This document shows positions 1 through 10,477 of a stretch of DNA of 27,500 nucleotides, piece after piece. The notes beneath the pieces were generated by a model, which ran no database searches, was not told where the DNA came from, and saw nothing but the letters and a program-made list of their open reading frames with translations. A program made the position numbers and the translations under genes. The DNA is from Glandiceps talaboti (Eukaryota > Hemichordata > Enteropneusta > Spengelidae): contig NC_135562.1 of assembly GCF_964340395.1 (NCBI RefSeq), forward strand, positions 3,177,634 through 3,205,133, in the 5' to 3' direction. Position 1 is the stretch's first letter; each line of letters starts with the position of its first letter.

Positions 1-44
1 ATGTATGTATGTATGTATGTATGTATGTATGTATGTATGTATGT
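1..44. repeat. (ATGT)n tetranucleotide microsatellite, continues off the window's left edge
   Basis: Eleven uninterrupted ATGT units start at the first base, so the true length is unknown. The same motif recurs at 26553-26712, and its complement occurs at 4206-4288 and 24333-24449. Open frames through such tracts are not genes. Confidence 0.98.
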
Positions 45-158
45 AGAACTGCATTATTAGAGCACAGTTTTCATCCATTCTCGAAGATGAGTTTCAATTA
101 ACACTTTCTGCATTATAATGATTTTATTAATTTGCATGTTTGTATTTTTTATTTGCAG

Positions 159-376
159 GTTGACTAATTAAAAGAATGTTGTCGAACTGATAAAGGACAT
201 TGTATTCTGACCATGGTAATTGATTGTAATCTGATGAAAAAGACACGATTTCTATAAAAGCACATTTCGATTTATTCAACACACTTCGGTGTAAACATAA
301 CTGTTGATGATTGTGTAATCCTTCCTGGAAGTAGAAGACGACACTTCTTGAAACAATCAAATATCTGGATGCTGGA
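159..376 (+). promoter_or_regulatory. candidate spliced 5' UTR of the GPCR gene
   Basis: A pyrimidine-rich stretch ending in TTTGCAG at 152-158 looks like a 3' splice site, so the leader exon may begin at 159 with an upstream non-coding exon outside the window. The leader holds short upstream ORFs starting at 176, 212 and 369; the last overlaps the GPCR start in another frame. A stop at 332-334 is in frame with the GPCR, which fixes 377 as the first usable in-frame ATG. A partial RFX-like motif around CCATGG lies at 207-220. The splice site is inferred. Confidence 0.4.
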
Positions 377-1384
377 ATGGAAGTCTATAACAACACGTCA
401 ATAAATCAATTGAAGACTGACAGTGCGCCCTCTGTAGACTGGGTGAAAATAACAGAGTTGGTGCTTGGTGTCGTTGGTACTATCGGCAATTCGATAGTAT
501 GCATAATTATACTGACTTGTAAATACATGAAAACGACGACAAATTATTTCATTTTTAGTCTTGCAGTTGCTGATGGGTTTACTTCTTTGCTATTGATCTT
601 GAATCGTTATTTATTAGCCGCCATTACTATTGAATACCCACAAAGCTTTGCGGGGATGCTTTATTGCCGGGTTTGGATTTCCCAGCTCCTATTCTGGGTT
701 GGTATCAAATGTTCCGTGTTTAACCTAGTAGCAGTCACAGTAGAGAGATATTTTGCAATAGTTCATCCCTTTTCTTATCAACAAAAATTTACTAAATTCA
801 CAGCCGTTACAATGATATCAATCACGTGGTTCATATCATTTGCATCTGAACTGCCTTTTGTATTTTTCCATGATATCTACCTGGTTGAGGGCGTACCAAC
901 GTGCCAGTTTTCTTGGCCCAGCTCCACAGCAAGTAGTATAATCGGAGTAACCAGTTTCTTAACTACTTACTTTTTCCCGATTTTAATCATGGTATGGAGC
1001 TATTACAAAATCGTTTCTAGTCTGAGACAAAATGCTGATCGGCTGGCTCAAAATACAAACCCAGAAGAATACGGCCCGGCCAAGTCTTTGCTTAAAGCTC
1101 GCCAGAAAGTAGTAAGAATGTTGATTTTGGTTGTCATGGCATTCACTATCTGTTGGTCCCCAAATCAGTGTCTGTTTTTGGCTTACAATTTTGGAGCTCC
1201 GGTTGTTTATTCAAGTATTTATTATAGTTTCTTTGTCCTGTTGGCCTTTTCAAATTCAGTTGTGAATCCTGTTATTTATGCGTTCAAATACAAACAATTC
1301 CGACGCGGTTTTTTCGATATATTTTGCCATCGTTGTCATAACCGCATTGGTGACGAATCAACCATAGTTATTACTAACACCTAA
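377..1384 (+). CDS. class A (rhodopsin-like) GPCR, probable peptide/orphan receptor, single coding exon
   Basis: Complete 335-residue seven-transmembrane receptor of the plasma membrane, expected to couple an extracellular ligand to G proteins. Seen directly: N-glycosylation sequons at N5 and N6; TM1 ~28-50 with GN at 37-38; TM2 ~57-80 with LAVAD, D66; C97 before TM3, which should pair with C176 in extracellular loop 2; ERY at 123-125 (the DRY position); W151 in TM4; P201 in TM5; CWSP at 259-262 in TM6; NPVIY at 297-301 in TM7; helix 8 followed by C317 and C320, possible palmitoylation sites. Length and motif spacing are normal for the family and nothing is broken. The start has a strong context (G at -3 and +4) and follows an in-frame stop at 332. 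Absence of coding introns is common in lineage-expanded invertebrate receptors. The overall look is of the peptide-receptor branch, but no orthologue is recognised, so the ligand is unknown. Confidence 0.94.
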   Translation: MEVYNNTSINQLKTDSAPSVDWVKITELVLGVVGTIGNSIVCIIILTCKYMKTTTNYFIFSLAVADGFTSLLLILNRYLLAAITIEYPQSFAGMLYCRVWISQLLFWVGIKCSVFNLVAVTVERYFAIVHPFSYQQKFTKFTAVTMISITWFISFASELPFVFFHDIYLVEGVPTCQFSWPSSTASSIIGVTSFLTTYFFPILIMVWSYYKIVSSLRQNADRLAQNTNPEEYGPAKSLLKARQKVVRMLILVVMAFTICWSPNQCLFLAYNFGAPVVYSSIYYSFFVLLAFSNSVVNPVIYAFKYKQFRRGFFDIFCHRCHNRIGDESTIVITNT

Positions 1385-2646
1385 ACTCAGAGAACACCAA
1401 TCCAGGATATAGAGGCATTTTCACCAACTTTAAATTTGCCGTTACTTTTGTGGCTAACTTGGAGTTATTTCATGATTTCAGATCACATAAATGTCATGTA
1501 ATTATCTAGAAACATTGAATTTCTTGAATTGAAAGTTGCTTGACGTCATTTTTCCTAGCTAGCAATGCTCTAGCGTTGCCTCATGCATATGGAAGTCAGT
1601 AGACGTGTATATGTATTAGATGAACAATATATATTCATGACTGATAATTGATTAGTACCGTCTGATAAATTGTAATCATGACGATGAAATAACCTACACG
1701 TGATGAAAATTCATTTGTTTGAAATCACAAGTTTGTGATTGCACAATTTTTTCATCTTAAACTCATGGAGTATATGATATGTCTTTTGTATTTCATGAAT
1801 GCAAGACTATCCTTCAAATGGTGTATACGTATAGACATGACAATAACAAAGTCATCAAGTGTTGAATTGTTAATATAAATAGTTTTTAGGCCGTAAGATA
1901 TATACGTCCTGCTGTTCACTCGTATCAGGTCGATAACAATATACCACACATCATGATCATATCTTACTGATTAAGATTTTTCTTGGACATTTCAATTTTC
2001 TATCTTTCTGGTTAAAACTCACCCAAAATTACAGCATGCCAAAAAAGAAAGCGAATTTATATTCATATTTACTTAACTATATATAAGTGATTGTTATCGC
2101 AGTGGTTATGAACGAGAGTACACTGACGGATTCGCCGTTGTATGAGACTTTATATCGGTCTCCACGTACGACCTACGTTTTAGGGTGCCCTCAACGACGA
2201 ATATTTCCTCGCAAAAAACGAAAGCAAACATTTTTCACAATCTAACCATTTTGTACAGTCCTATGTACTTTGATATTTTCGATATTCTGGCATTGATCTG
2301 AAACATTATTTTCTTTTAATATTCACACAAACGGACATGTGTTTACATTGAAAGAGTACGTTATCTACAAACAGAAGTATAATACTGATGAAATCGAGCA
2401 TTGACAAGTTACTTACAGGTGCGACATGGCTTTGAATTGTTTTATATTTCATTTAAATGACGACTACATCTTGCAAGGTCAAAGTTCATGGTTCAATTGC
2501 TATGAAATGTTGCAAGGAGATACATATATTGGAAAACTAATCAAGCACAGCCGGAGACAATGTATTACTTTTATCGATAACAATCTTGAGTAGACTAGCC
2601 AATATTTTCAATCAAATGTGCATACATTTATTTACATATACTATCC
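1385..2646 (+). other. presumed long 3' UTR / downstream flank of the GPCR gene
   Basis: AT-rich with no credible coding frame. Contents: a perfect full CRE palindrome TGACGTCA at 1541-1548; an 8-2-8 bp inverted repeat at 1723-1740; a TATATAA stretch near 2085 followed by a CpG-richer stretch at ~2100-2210 of unknown meaning; and a DR1-like AGGTCA-A-AGTTCA at 2476-2488. I found no AATAAA before 2647, so the GPCR 3' UTR may be about 1.26 kb. Confidence 0.45.
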
Positions 2647-2652
2647 AATAAA
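2647..2652 (+). terminator. candidate AATAAA poly(A) signal for the GPCR transcript
   Basis: First canonical AATAAA on the plus strand after the GPCR stop. It is followed within ~30 bases by a T-rich then GT-rich stretch (2667-2691) of the kind found downstream of cleavage sites. Its assignment to this gene is inferred. Confidence 0.4.
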
Positions 2653-4097
2653 CATTTACAATAATTCTTTTTCCTGTCTTGTGGTCAGGTGATGTAAAAG
2701 ATCCTGCGTCATGATGACGTAGTTGCCAGTGTTGTACAAATATAAGATTATACTTATTTTTCTACTCGGCTGACATTTATTTTTTCGATAATACGGACTC
2801 TGTGTACTTGTTATCAATTTTAGTGGATACAAATTTAAAAAAAAAACTTTTACAAGTAAGAAAAGTGATCTTATAATGGAAACTCGACTAGGAAACTCAG
2901 CTCTGCCAGTGTCTCTTCCCATTTACTCTTAGTTATTGAATATGGGGTAAGATTTAAATTTGGATTGACCCTAATCTTGACCCTAAAGCTAATCCTAATC
3001 CCCAACCCTATGCTTAGTTGTTAAAGCTGCACTAGCTGAAACTAGAATGGTTGTTGAAACTGCGCTGTTTGATAAAATGGCATATAAAATGATTTACTCG
3101 TAATATGGTTACACCCTGATAAGGACACCATATTCGTATAGCAGTACACATAGTTTTGATGCAAGATCCAACCAAATTGATTTTAGGGTCCGCACCCAAA
3201 AATCAGTGTCACTGACGAGATCACAACTTTAGTTGTTTGTATAATTGAATAATACTACCCCAGTTACAACTAGTTACAGCTAGTTACAGCTAGTATGGGT
3301 TTTTTAGATATGTCATGTGTTGATTTAATGATTGACAAATTGTATATAGGATGTATTAACATTGACACTCGCATTCATATTAAAAATTAAGATATTGGCA
3401 TACCTATATAGTAGGAGTTAGTGTCAAAAGTGTTTTGTGTGTTTTCGTTTTCAACAATTGTAAATTTGTTCATATGTGTTTTCTGATCTCAGAAAAGGTC
3501 AATTTTTAATTTGAAATATAAGGTAAAAATATGAATTAAAGATCGTTCAGAGTCTAAATGACCTAGTGAAAATATGTGTTTTTGTTATTTTCTATAAATA
3601 ACATATTTATCAAAAGTCTACTAACATTTTCCGATAGTTAGCTGTTTGTTCTCTTATCTCCAAATATAATGTCCTAGGTGACGACAGATAATGCGTGGGG
3701 GAAAAAACATTATTTCAAATTTGACTTTTGGTCATAAGGCTTATGTAATCAAGCAAAAGACGAAATTTGTTATCAGTAGTATTGAATGGTAATCGACACT
3801 ATTTTATTAACTAAACGAAATCAATTATATTATATTATAAACTAATATACTATCATACTATTTGGCACTGGTAGACTGCCAGATACTGTCGTTGGTGGCG
3901 CCAAAGATAGATCATAGACGCACGATGAACTGACGAGGACTGTATTTTACTTTATCACCGATTCCTGGGGAATTAGGTGATCTCACTCAAATAAATAAAA
4001 TGTACTTACTGCAGTTTTACTGTTTCATAATAGGTCTGCAGTGAATTACTGCAACATGAATGATTTCCGAATTATATTATAATATATCGCATTCTCC
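2653..4097. other. gene-free AT-rich spacer with small repeats
   Basis: No gene seen. It holds a run of degenerate telomere-like CCCTAA/CCTAAT motifs at ~2967-3012, three copies of a 10-bp unit AGTTACARCT at 3262-3291, and an AT-rich inverted repeat at 3584-3602 (7-bp arms). Nothing else stands out. Confidence 0.6.
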
Positions 4098-4259
4098 GTC
4101 CGTCCATCCATCCATCCAACCATTAATCCACCCCAACCCCCTCCCTTCCCCCCTCCCTCCATCTCTCCATCCATCCATCCATCCATCCATCCATCCATCC
4201 ATCCATACAGATACATACATACATACATACATACATACATACATACATACATACATACA

Positions 4260-4288
<29 letters not shown>
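4098..4288. repeat. compound tetranucleotide microsatellite (CCAT)n then (ATAC)n
   Basis: Imperfect CCAT/CCTC tract to about 4205, including a C-rich block at 4128-4160, followed directly by an almost pure ATAC run from 4206 to 4288. Long frames on both strands here read as HTYI or MYVC periodic peptides, which are translation artefacts of the repeat. Confidence 0.97.
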
Positions 4289-4292
<4 letters not shown>

Positions 4293-4846
4293 CCATCCCA
4301 AAGGGAAAATTGTATGGGTGATTAGCACGGTTTCAGAAATGTACTAACTTATTGATGACAGCGTGGGAGATAGCAATTTATTGCTACCTCTGATATTATA
4401 AGCTGGATGGAGACAATGCCGTCTGATATACAACTCGTTAATATACCAATGCAAAGCTTGGCTTTGGGTCACAGAATACTATATATCTCATAAACTCAGA
4501 CTCGTGGACGCCTGTGATGATGTACACTCTAAGTCATGGCAGACAAACACAGTTTCTTTTCTATCATTAACTATTGTGTTGCACCAAAACAACACCGACA
4601 ATATATGTTGTACACTTAAAGATCAAGATTGGAGAATAAAATGGGTTAAATTATTTAAACACATATCCCATTACCGAAGGTCACTACAGCTTGAGACAGT
4701 CACGGAAATAATCTTGTTAACGAAGTATTGGAACTTGTATAATGGTGTGAAGAACGAGTATTTTTGAGGTTACTTTTCGAGCTGCTGAACACAATAGTGT
4801 TTTGACCTCTCATAAGGGGAGGTAATGTTATAATAGCTTGTTTTGC

Positions 4847-4849
<3 letters not shown>
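4289..4849. other. spacer, no gene seen
   Basis: AT-rich spacer. An 87-codon frame at 4504-4767 has no recognisable domain, signal or splice context and is within chance expectation. No internal repeat was noticed. Confidence 0.55.
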
Positions 4850-4885
<36 letters not shown>

Positions 4886-4897
4886 TTTGTGTGTGTA
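4850..4897. repeat. (TG)n dinucleotide microsatellite
   Basis: Pure TG run at 4850-4883, then an interrupted TG-rich tail to 4897. Such tracts can adopt Z-DNA. Confidence 0.95.
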
Positions 4898-7186
4898 TCT
4901 GTGGACGTACGGTATCTAAAAACGTGACACACATGCTGTCAGCAATTATTACAGATCGTGGTTGCACAATGCTTCTGCTCGTTCGATTTTAGTCAGTAAC
5001 AAAGTCACATCATCATGGATACAGATATCACTAAAAATTTAGTCCCAGTAATTGCTGCAACATTAGGATGAAACTATGGGCAAATCTAACCAGATGGTAA
5101 AGACAGTTGTAGTCGGTGAGAAAGTACATGTGCATATAGACTGCATGTCTACTGGCGAGATCTATGACTCTGTTACACCTGTTCATTATTATCAAGCCAC
5201 TTGAATCATCTTCAGTCTGACAATTTAGCAACCACCACCCCACCCCAATCTCCTCCCCCATAATCGCCATTATATGCATATCCAAATGTATAAATTAACA
5301 TAGCATTATGGTTTGGTTACATGTAAATTAGCGTACTTTATATTGTAGGATGTATTGGGATGAAGACTCAGCTAGCTGTTACTGTGCCAACTTGGCTAAT
5401 GTAGTAAAATATAGTGATTGTGACAAACATTATTTGTTTTGGCTATATATGTTAACTCAACTGTTCATGTGAGTTTCAAGTGCATATTTACATAATGACT
5501 TCATTTGAATAATGAAATAGTTTGACGTTGTGTTATCACTCGCATTGTGACCAATTAATTTGTTAGGATACTTCGCCCACTATATGCAGGTTGACGCTGA
5601 TACCAGGACAAGTTAGACGATGTGTGTAGTGGACACGGGCGTTTCACTATCGGTAGATCGTGAATGTCAGTTAGAGGAAACAACACGAACAAACAAACCT
5701 CTCGTTCATCATGAAATCATGGAGTCAGAGATCAAGAGAGAGGTAGGCTAACATAAAAAAAACATCTATATACAAATATCAAATACAACATGTTTTTATT
5801 CTATGCTTACGTATATACAACTATGATAATGTAGTTACATTATGACATTACAAAGATATTTCAATCAACGCAGTACAAATGTCACGAGGTTTTCTAAATA
5901 GCGTAGTAAACCCCACCCGTAATAAAAAAGATGAAAATATAAGAATCACGAGATGAAACTCTGATTTTAACACTTAAATCTCTTACTCGATCATTGAATG
6001 GCAAGGCCTCGTAATATGTTCGGATATGTTCGGAAGCCCTCGTATAACTTGAAGTTGAAGGTGTGATGACTAATCTAACCGCTCTTTCAATTCGAGTTCA
6101 AATTCACTTTTATTTCACTCAGACTATGGTGCATTATTAGATAAATCTACTTTGCATTCTTTGCTCGTGAAAAATAATATAATATATTGTATTTGTAATA
6201 TGATATGACAACATTTCCCGCTGATTTGCATAAATCAGTGTTGATTCCATTACAACTTCAGTCCTTTGCATAATATCAATACCATACAAGTGTATTTTGT
6301 TCACTAGAATATTCTCCTCCTCATCAAATATATTCTTTGGTATATCTTTTCATTGAAAAGAGTAAATCAAATTTATCTATTTTTGGGAAACGTAGTTAGA
6401 TCTTTTTTGTAAAAACTCTTAATCTCTAGGTTGTAATTAACTACCAAACAAACACACATAAAAATTCAACATGACCACCACCGAATACAAACGCCTGTTG
6501 CACAATATCCCCGGATATGACGTTTAGTGATCAAAACGAGGCTCTTACATAGCATAGGCCACTCAGATTTGAAACGTTTGCTGCCACAGGGTAAACAATT
6601 GAGTTTCTTTTGTCTTACTTTGTTTGACGTCAACGTTCTATATTTTCATTGTTAAACGTTGATGAGAATTTTATACGATAGAATGTCCAAGAAATACAAA
6701 TCTCACTTTCACTACAAAAGCAATTTCCATTTTAATTCCACAAGTCAGGTATTATTTTTAGATAAACAACACATACATTTTTTCTAGATAACATTAATAA
6801 AACCTATAGCCACCACATCATGATATTATTAGTCACCTAAAATAACATATGGAGTAATTCAATAGGTTGTTAGCGAGCACTGTACACTATAAACCATATA
6901 TCATTGTTACTCCTTGCTTGATGTTATAAATTCCTTTATCTTATTATTGAAGAAAAATGTCAAGTCTGCTTAGTCATTGAATTTTTTTTATTCAACTGTC
7001 TTATTCAGATTTAAATAATACTGAAATTATTAATCAGTTATTATATGTAATATTAGTTAATATGAATGACGAAATAACATTAAATTATTTAATACTCTGC
7101 TAAGTACGTGTACAACAAATATTCATGTCTATCAATTTTCAGTATTTCTATTTAAATATGCCTTCGGCATTTTGATGATTGATTTG
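4898..7186. other. gene-free spacer with minor motifs
   Basis: No supported gene. Points noted: a possible short first exon with donor at 5719-5742; an 18-codon frame at 6471-6527 that is less AT-rich than its surroundings; an 18-bp inverted repeat containing the POU octamer ATTTGCAT at 6221-6238; and a perfect TGACGTCA at 6625-6632. Otherwise AT-rich and featureless. Confidence 0.5.
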
Positions 7187-7250
7187 AACATGCGTAATGA
7201 CCTATAGCAACATGCGTAGTAACCCGAAGCAACATGCGCAGTAATTTGGG
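7187..7250. repeat. 22-bp short tandem triplication
   Basis: Three consecutive copies beginning AACATGCG at 7187, 7209 and 7231, the third diverging after ~15 bp. Each carries an ATGCGYA-type core. Confidence 0.8.
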
Positions 7251-7825
7251 AGTATTCGATGATATCCCTTCTCTCTGTAATTGATAGAGTTACGAAAAGC
7301 TACTTTGACCCACATAGACATTAATCACAGGTTCGACTTTCAAGCGTGTGACCCTTGACGGCGAGACAAATCGGACTCGATGGCGTTCATGTGGGGTAAT
7401 CATCAATCTTCATGAGCTACTAACTAGAACTTACTTATAAAGGTTTAACTGACTTAAACCAATTTCAAATAGGAAAATATGTATAAAGGATTCAATGTTT
7501 TGATTTCCTTTGGCTCTAAAAATTGTCATTTGAATGATCTGAGCGTTGTGCTTCTGTGAATTGTAAATAGTGTATCATACAAGAATAAAATCACCCAGGG
7601 TGGGTTAACTGTAAGTTGTGAACAATTTTGTTACTATTTCGATTGTTGGTGCCTCATGGAAATTCGCCTAGTGGATTTATACATGTATGTAATTATCAAA
7701 GGCAACATGTTAGAAAAATGTTTTCTCATTGCCATTCGTCTATAATGTAACCTCTCTAGTCAATATTAGACACTTTCCCGCCAAAATCGATCGAACAAAA
7801 ATATCGTCTGCCCATTCTTTTTAGC

Positions 7826-8006
7826 ACATTTCCATCAATTTTTCAAATAGAATATCATATGACATATGAATAATCAATCATTATAAAAATGATGTAAATA
7901 TTTACGCACGAAAATTACATTTCCATCAATTTTAAAATAGAATATCATATGACATATGAATAATTAATCATTATTAAAATGATGTAAATATTTACGCACG
8001 AAAATT
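7826..8006. repeat. tandem duplication of a 91-bp palindrome-rich unit
   Basis: Copy 1 is 7826-7916 and copy 2 is 7917-8006, differing by only a few substitutions and one indel, so the duplication is recent. Each unit contains three inverted repeats in order: TCATATG-A-CATATGA, ATCATT...AATGAT, and the perfect palindrome GTAAATATTTAC, which is two opposed GTAAATA forkhead-type half sites. A partial third start follows at 8007. A DR1 element lies just downstream at 8067. Confidence 0.93.
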
Positions 8007-8066
8007 ACATTTACACAATTTTCATCATGGATATTCATAATTGTCACACCAGTGTCTGGTAGTGAG

Positions 8067-8079
8067 AGGTCAAAGGTCA
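8067..8079 (+). promoter_or_regulatory. perfect DR1 nuclear-receptor-type element
   Basis: AGGTCA-A-AGGTCA, the classical binding arrangement for RXR heterodimers, HNF4 and COUP-TF. Function is unproven. A second copy in a similar context is at 23009. Confidence 0.5.
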
Positions 8080-8711
8080 TATTTATGTCTGGTATTGGAA
8101 GTAGTTATTATGTATTAGTCTTTGGTGTTTTATGTAGAGCCTGTGGTCACAGAAATACATATGATAGTTATCTTCGATTTGCAAAACAAATGTGAGTATC
8201 GTGCCATTTTAAATGTTAACTAATCCATTTATAAAAAACTGGCTTGTGATTGTCGTAAATTATAGACTCGGTAATTTGAAAAATAAAAATATAATCTCAG
8301 TCTGTGAAGGAAAAACGGTAGAGTTTGATATTTCAAAAAAATGGTGATAAATAAATTGATGTAAAATTGCGATTTCATCGGTAATACATTGAACTACAAC
8401 ATCAACTACGTGCATTGTCATACTATTTACTACATGACCGCAAGCAGACTTTGCTCATATCTCATTGATAGCGACGTTTATAGTTATATTATCACCTTGA
8501 ATATGCTGTTACGGAATACATCACATTGAAAACACTAATAACGTTACTGTGCAGTTTAAAGCTTCCACGCACAAGTTGACCATTATTTAATCATTTACAA
8601 ATGGATTATTATGGAAATTTTCAACTTCCCACGAGACGAAACAATGGTGATTTTAACAAGTACAGGTTCAAAATACTTTTCTTTTAAAGACAGCGTAAAT
8701 GACATTAGGCA

Positions 8712-8969
8712 ATACAAAATGTCGTCTGACTGGACAAAAATCTTACTACCACTGCTATATTTTATCGTCTGGCGCAACAAAAATGTGACTAACATTGCTA
8801 CATTTTATCGTCTGGCTCAATAAAAATGTGACTAACATTGCTACATTTTATCGTCTGGCTCGATAAAAATGTGGCTAACATTGCTACATTTTATCGTCTG
8901 GCTCGATAAAAATGTGGCTAACATTGCTACATTTTATCGTCTGGCTCAATAAACATGTGACTAACATTG
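8712..8969. repeat. 43-bp tandem array, five close copies plus one degenerate founder-like copy
   Basis: Copies start at 8755, 8798, 8841, 8884 and 8927; copy 5 ends at 8969 and a truncated sixth begins at 8970. The preceding 8712-8754 aligns at about 70% by eye and looks like an older copy. Copies 3 and 4 contain a perfect 9-bp stem ATTTTATCG / CGATAAAAT around a 7-nt loop TCTGGCT. Copies 2 and 5 have CAATAAA instead, which breaks one pair. Frames open through the array are artefacts. Confidence 0.95.
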
Positions 8970-8989
8970 CTACATCTTGCCTTGATCGA

Positions 8990-9833
8990 TATATATCTGT
9001 TGATAAGATCTTTGTCGAGCCAGTAGATGGTTTGTGTCAGGGTTCGTGATTTTAATCGTAACTGTACGTTATATAGCCAAATATTTTGAGAATGACAAAG
9101 TAATTGACAAATATCCCCAACAATCTTGAGTAGTCACGGGATTCTTATTGATTGCATCGACTTTCATAACCATCCCTTGAAATATTCTCTTTCAGTGTTG
9201 TATGTATCAACACGCCCTCAAACGTATAACACGATTGGCTGCTATCCATGACCCAATGTCCAATTGAGTGCCCTGTTCTGTGTACGGTTTAACGGTGGCA
9301 AGGCCTATTCTGAAGCTTTGTCAATGCCTTTATGCCAAGGTAATTTCGACATCAATGGCAGCCATTTTGGAAAGAGGGTTGACATTGATAATATAAGAGA
9401 AACTCTGTGATTGGTCATTTTGTTGCTGGATAATGACACTATTGCATGATTTGGGGGTGTGCTGACATATCCTACTGTGAAGGAAAGGGTTTCAAAATAA
9501 GGACGATTTGAAATGATACTAGATACGGTACGAATACCTTGATAGTAATTCAAGATGTCATCACAGCTCTTGTTAATCTTACGAAATATTCAATGTTAAT
9601 TAGCATATTGAGAAAAGTTGAGAATAACAAGCCAACACCAAGGTAATTAGTCAAAGTCGTGGCGAAACATGACCACAATCCGAATCCAATACATCGTGTC
9701 TAAAATACCCCTCAAATGGGTCATATACTCTTCTTAAAATAAATTTAGCCGGTTTTTTTTTCAAAGTGCAGACGACGATTAGCATACGTACGTATAAGAA
9801 ACATTCAAATTGTGTAGGATACTGCTCTATGGT
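8990..9833. other. spacer / presumed 3' flank of the minus-strand membrane protein gene
   Basis: No gene seen. For the minus-strand gene ending at 9834 I find no AATAAA on the minus strand in this interval. The nearest related hexamer is ATTAAA (plus-strand TTTAAT) at 9052-9057, so the 3' end is unresolved. The 82-codon minus frame at 9305-9553 has no recognisable content. Confidence 0.5.
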
Positions 9834-10477
9834 TTAAACTTCTTCCTTCGGTTTTTCTTTTTCATCATTGGAAACGTCGAAATACGAAGGGGGTTTGTGT
9901 TCATTACTTTCCTCCGCTGTCTCATCAATCAATAATGTTTTGTCTGTTGAAGCAATCAGGTCAGGTGATGCCTGGTTCGACAATTTCTCTTCTTCTTTCT
10001 CTTCCTCCTCCTCCTCCTCCTCCACTGCTGCTGCTTCCTCCTCCTTCTCTTCCCTTTCCTCCTGTTTTTCCTCTGTAACATCCTCAATCGTTTCCTCATC
10101 ATTTTTCGTCTCCTGTACCTCCATCTCTACTCGTTCCTCATCCCCCTTTTCACTAGCGGGGGTGACTGTAATCTTCTCTTCCCGAGGCGATGAAGTGGTT
10201 TCTTCCTTTGGACTTGGTGTCGCTACAGGTGATTTTTTCTTATCTCCGTTTGCATGATTGACGCCATTTTGATCTGGTTCTGCCAAGGGGGCACGAGTGT
10301 ACCCCTTTTTATCATTTGATGGCGACTTTTCTTTATCCTCCTTTGATCGTAATTTCAGTACAACAGGTCCTTTGTTTCTCCTGATTGTAATGATTTGATA
10401 AAAAATACAGCCAAGTAGCACCAGTGCAATTGCAATGCCAATTATAAGGACAATAATCTCCCATGCTTTCCACTCGT
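9834..10477 (-). CDS. exon 3 (terminal coding exon): transmembrane helix and acidic tail with PPSY motif
   Basis: The acceptor is a run of T followed by CAG (10485-10478 on the minus strand). The exon supplies the last two bases of an Asp codon and 213 further residues. It encodes EWKAWE, then a 23-residue hydrophobic helix, then TIRRNK as stop-transfer signal. The tail has a lysine/serine-rich part, SP and TP sites suited to proline-directed kinases, a long glutamate-rich segment (minus-strand reading of the CTC-rich tract at ~9990-10080) likely to be disordered, and near the end PPSY, which fits the PPxY ligand of WW domains (NEDD4-type ligases). The apparent frame extends upstream to 10646, but that part reads through intron and minisatellite. 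Confidence 0.85.

Noticed and set aside
2091-2150. GCAGTGGTTATGAACGAG resembling the D-arm region of a tRNA-derived SINE
   Set aside because: No B-box and no repeat copies in the window; similarity too short.
3920-3960. Hammerhead-ribozyme-like CTGACGAG
   Set aside because: No GAAA core or closing helices follow; the same holds for CTGAAGG near 25732.
4046-4347. Long frames on both strands coding HTYI and MYVC/WMDG periods
   Set aside because: Pure translation of CCAT/ATAC microsatellite; the same happens at 24256-24594 and 26461-26980. No signal, domain or splice context.
7315-7345. tRNA B-box-like GGTTCGACTTTC
   Set aside because: No A-box at the right distance and no acceptor stem; no tRNA gene was found in the window.
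9868-10257. Serine-rich 129-codon plus-strand frame
   Set aside because: Antisense shadow of the glutamate-rich coding exon.
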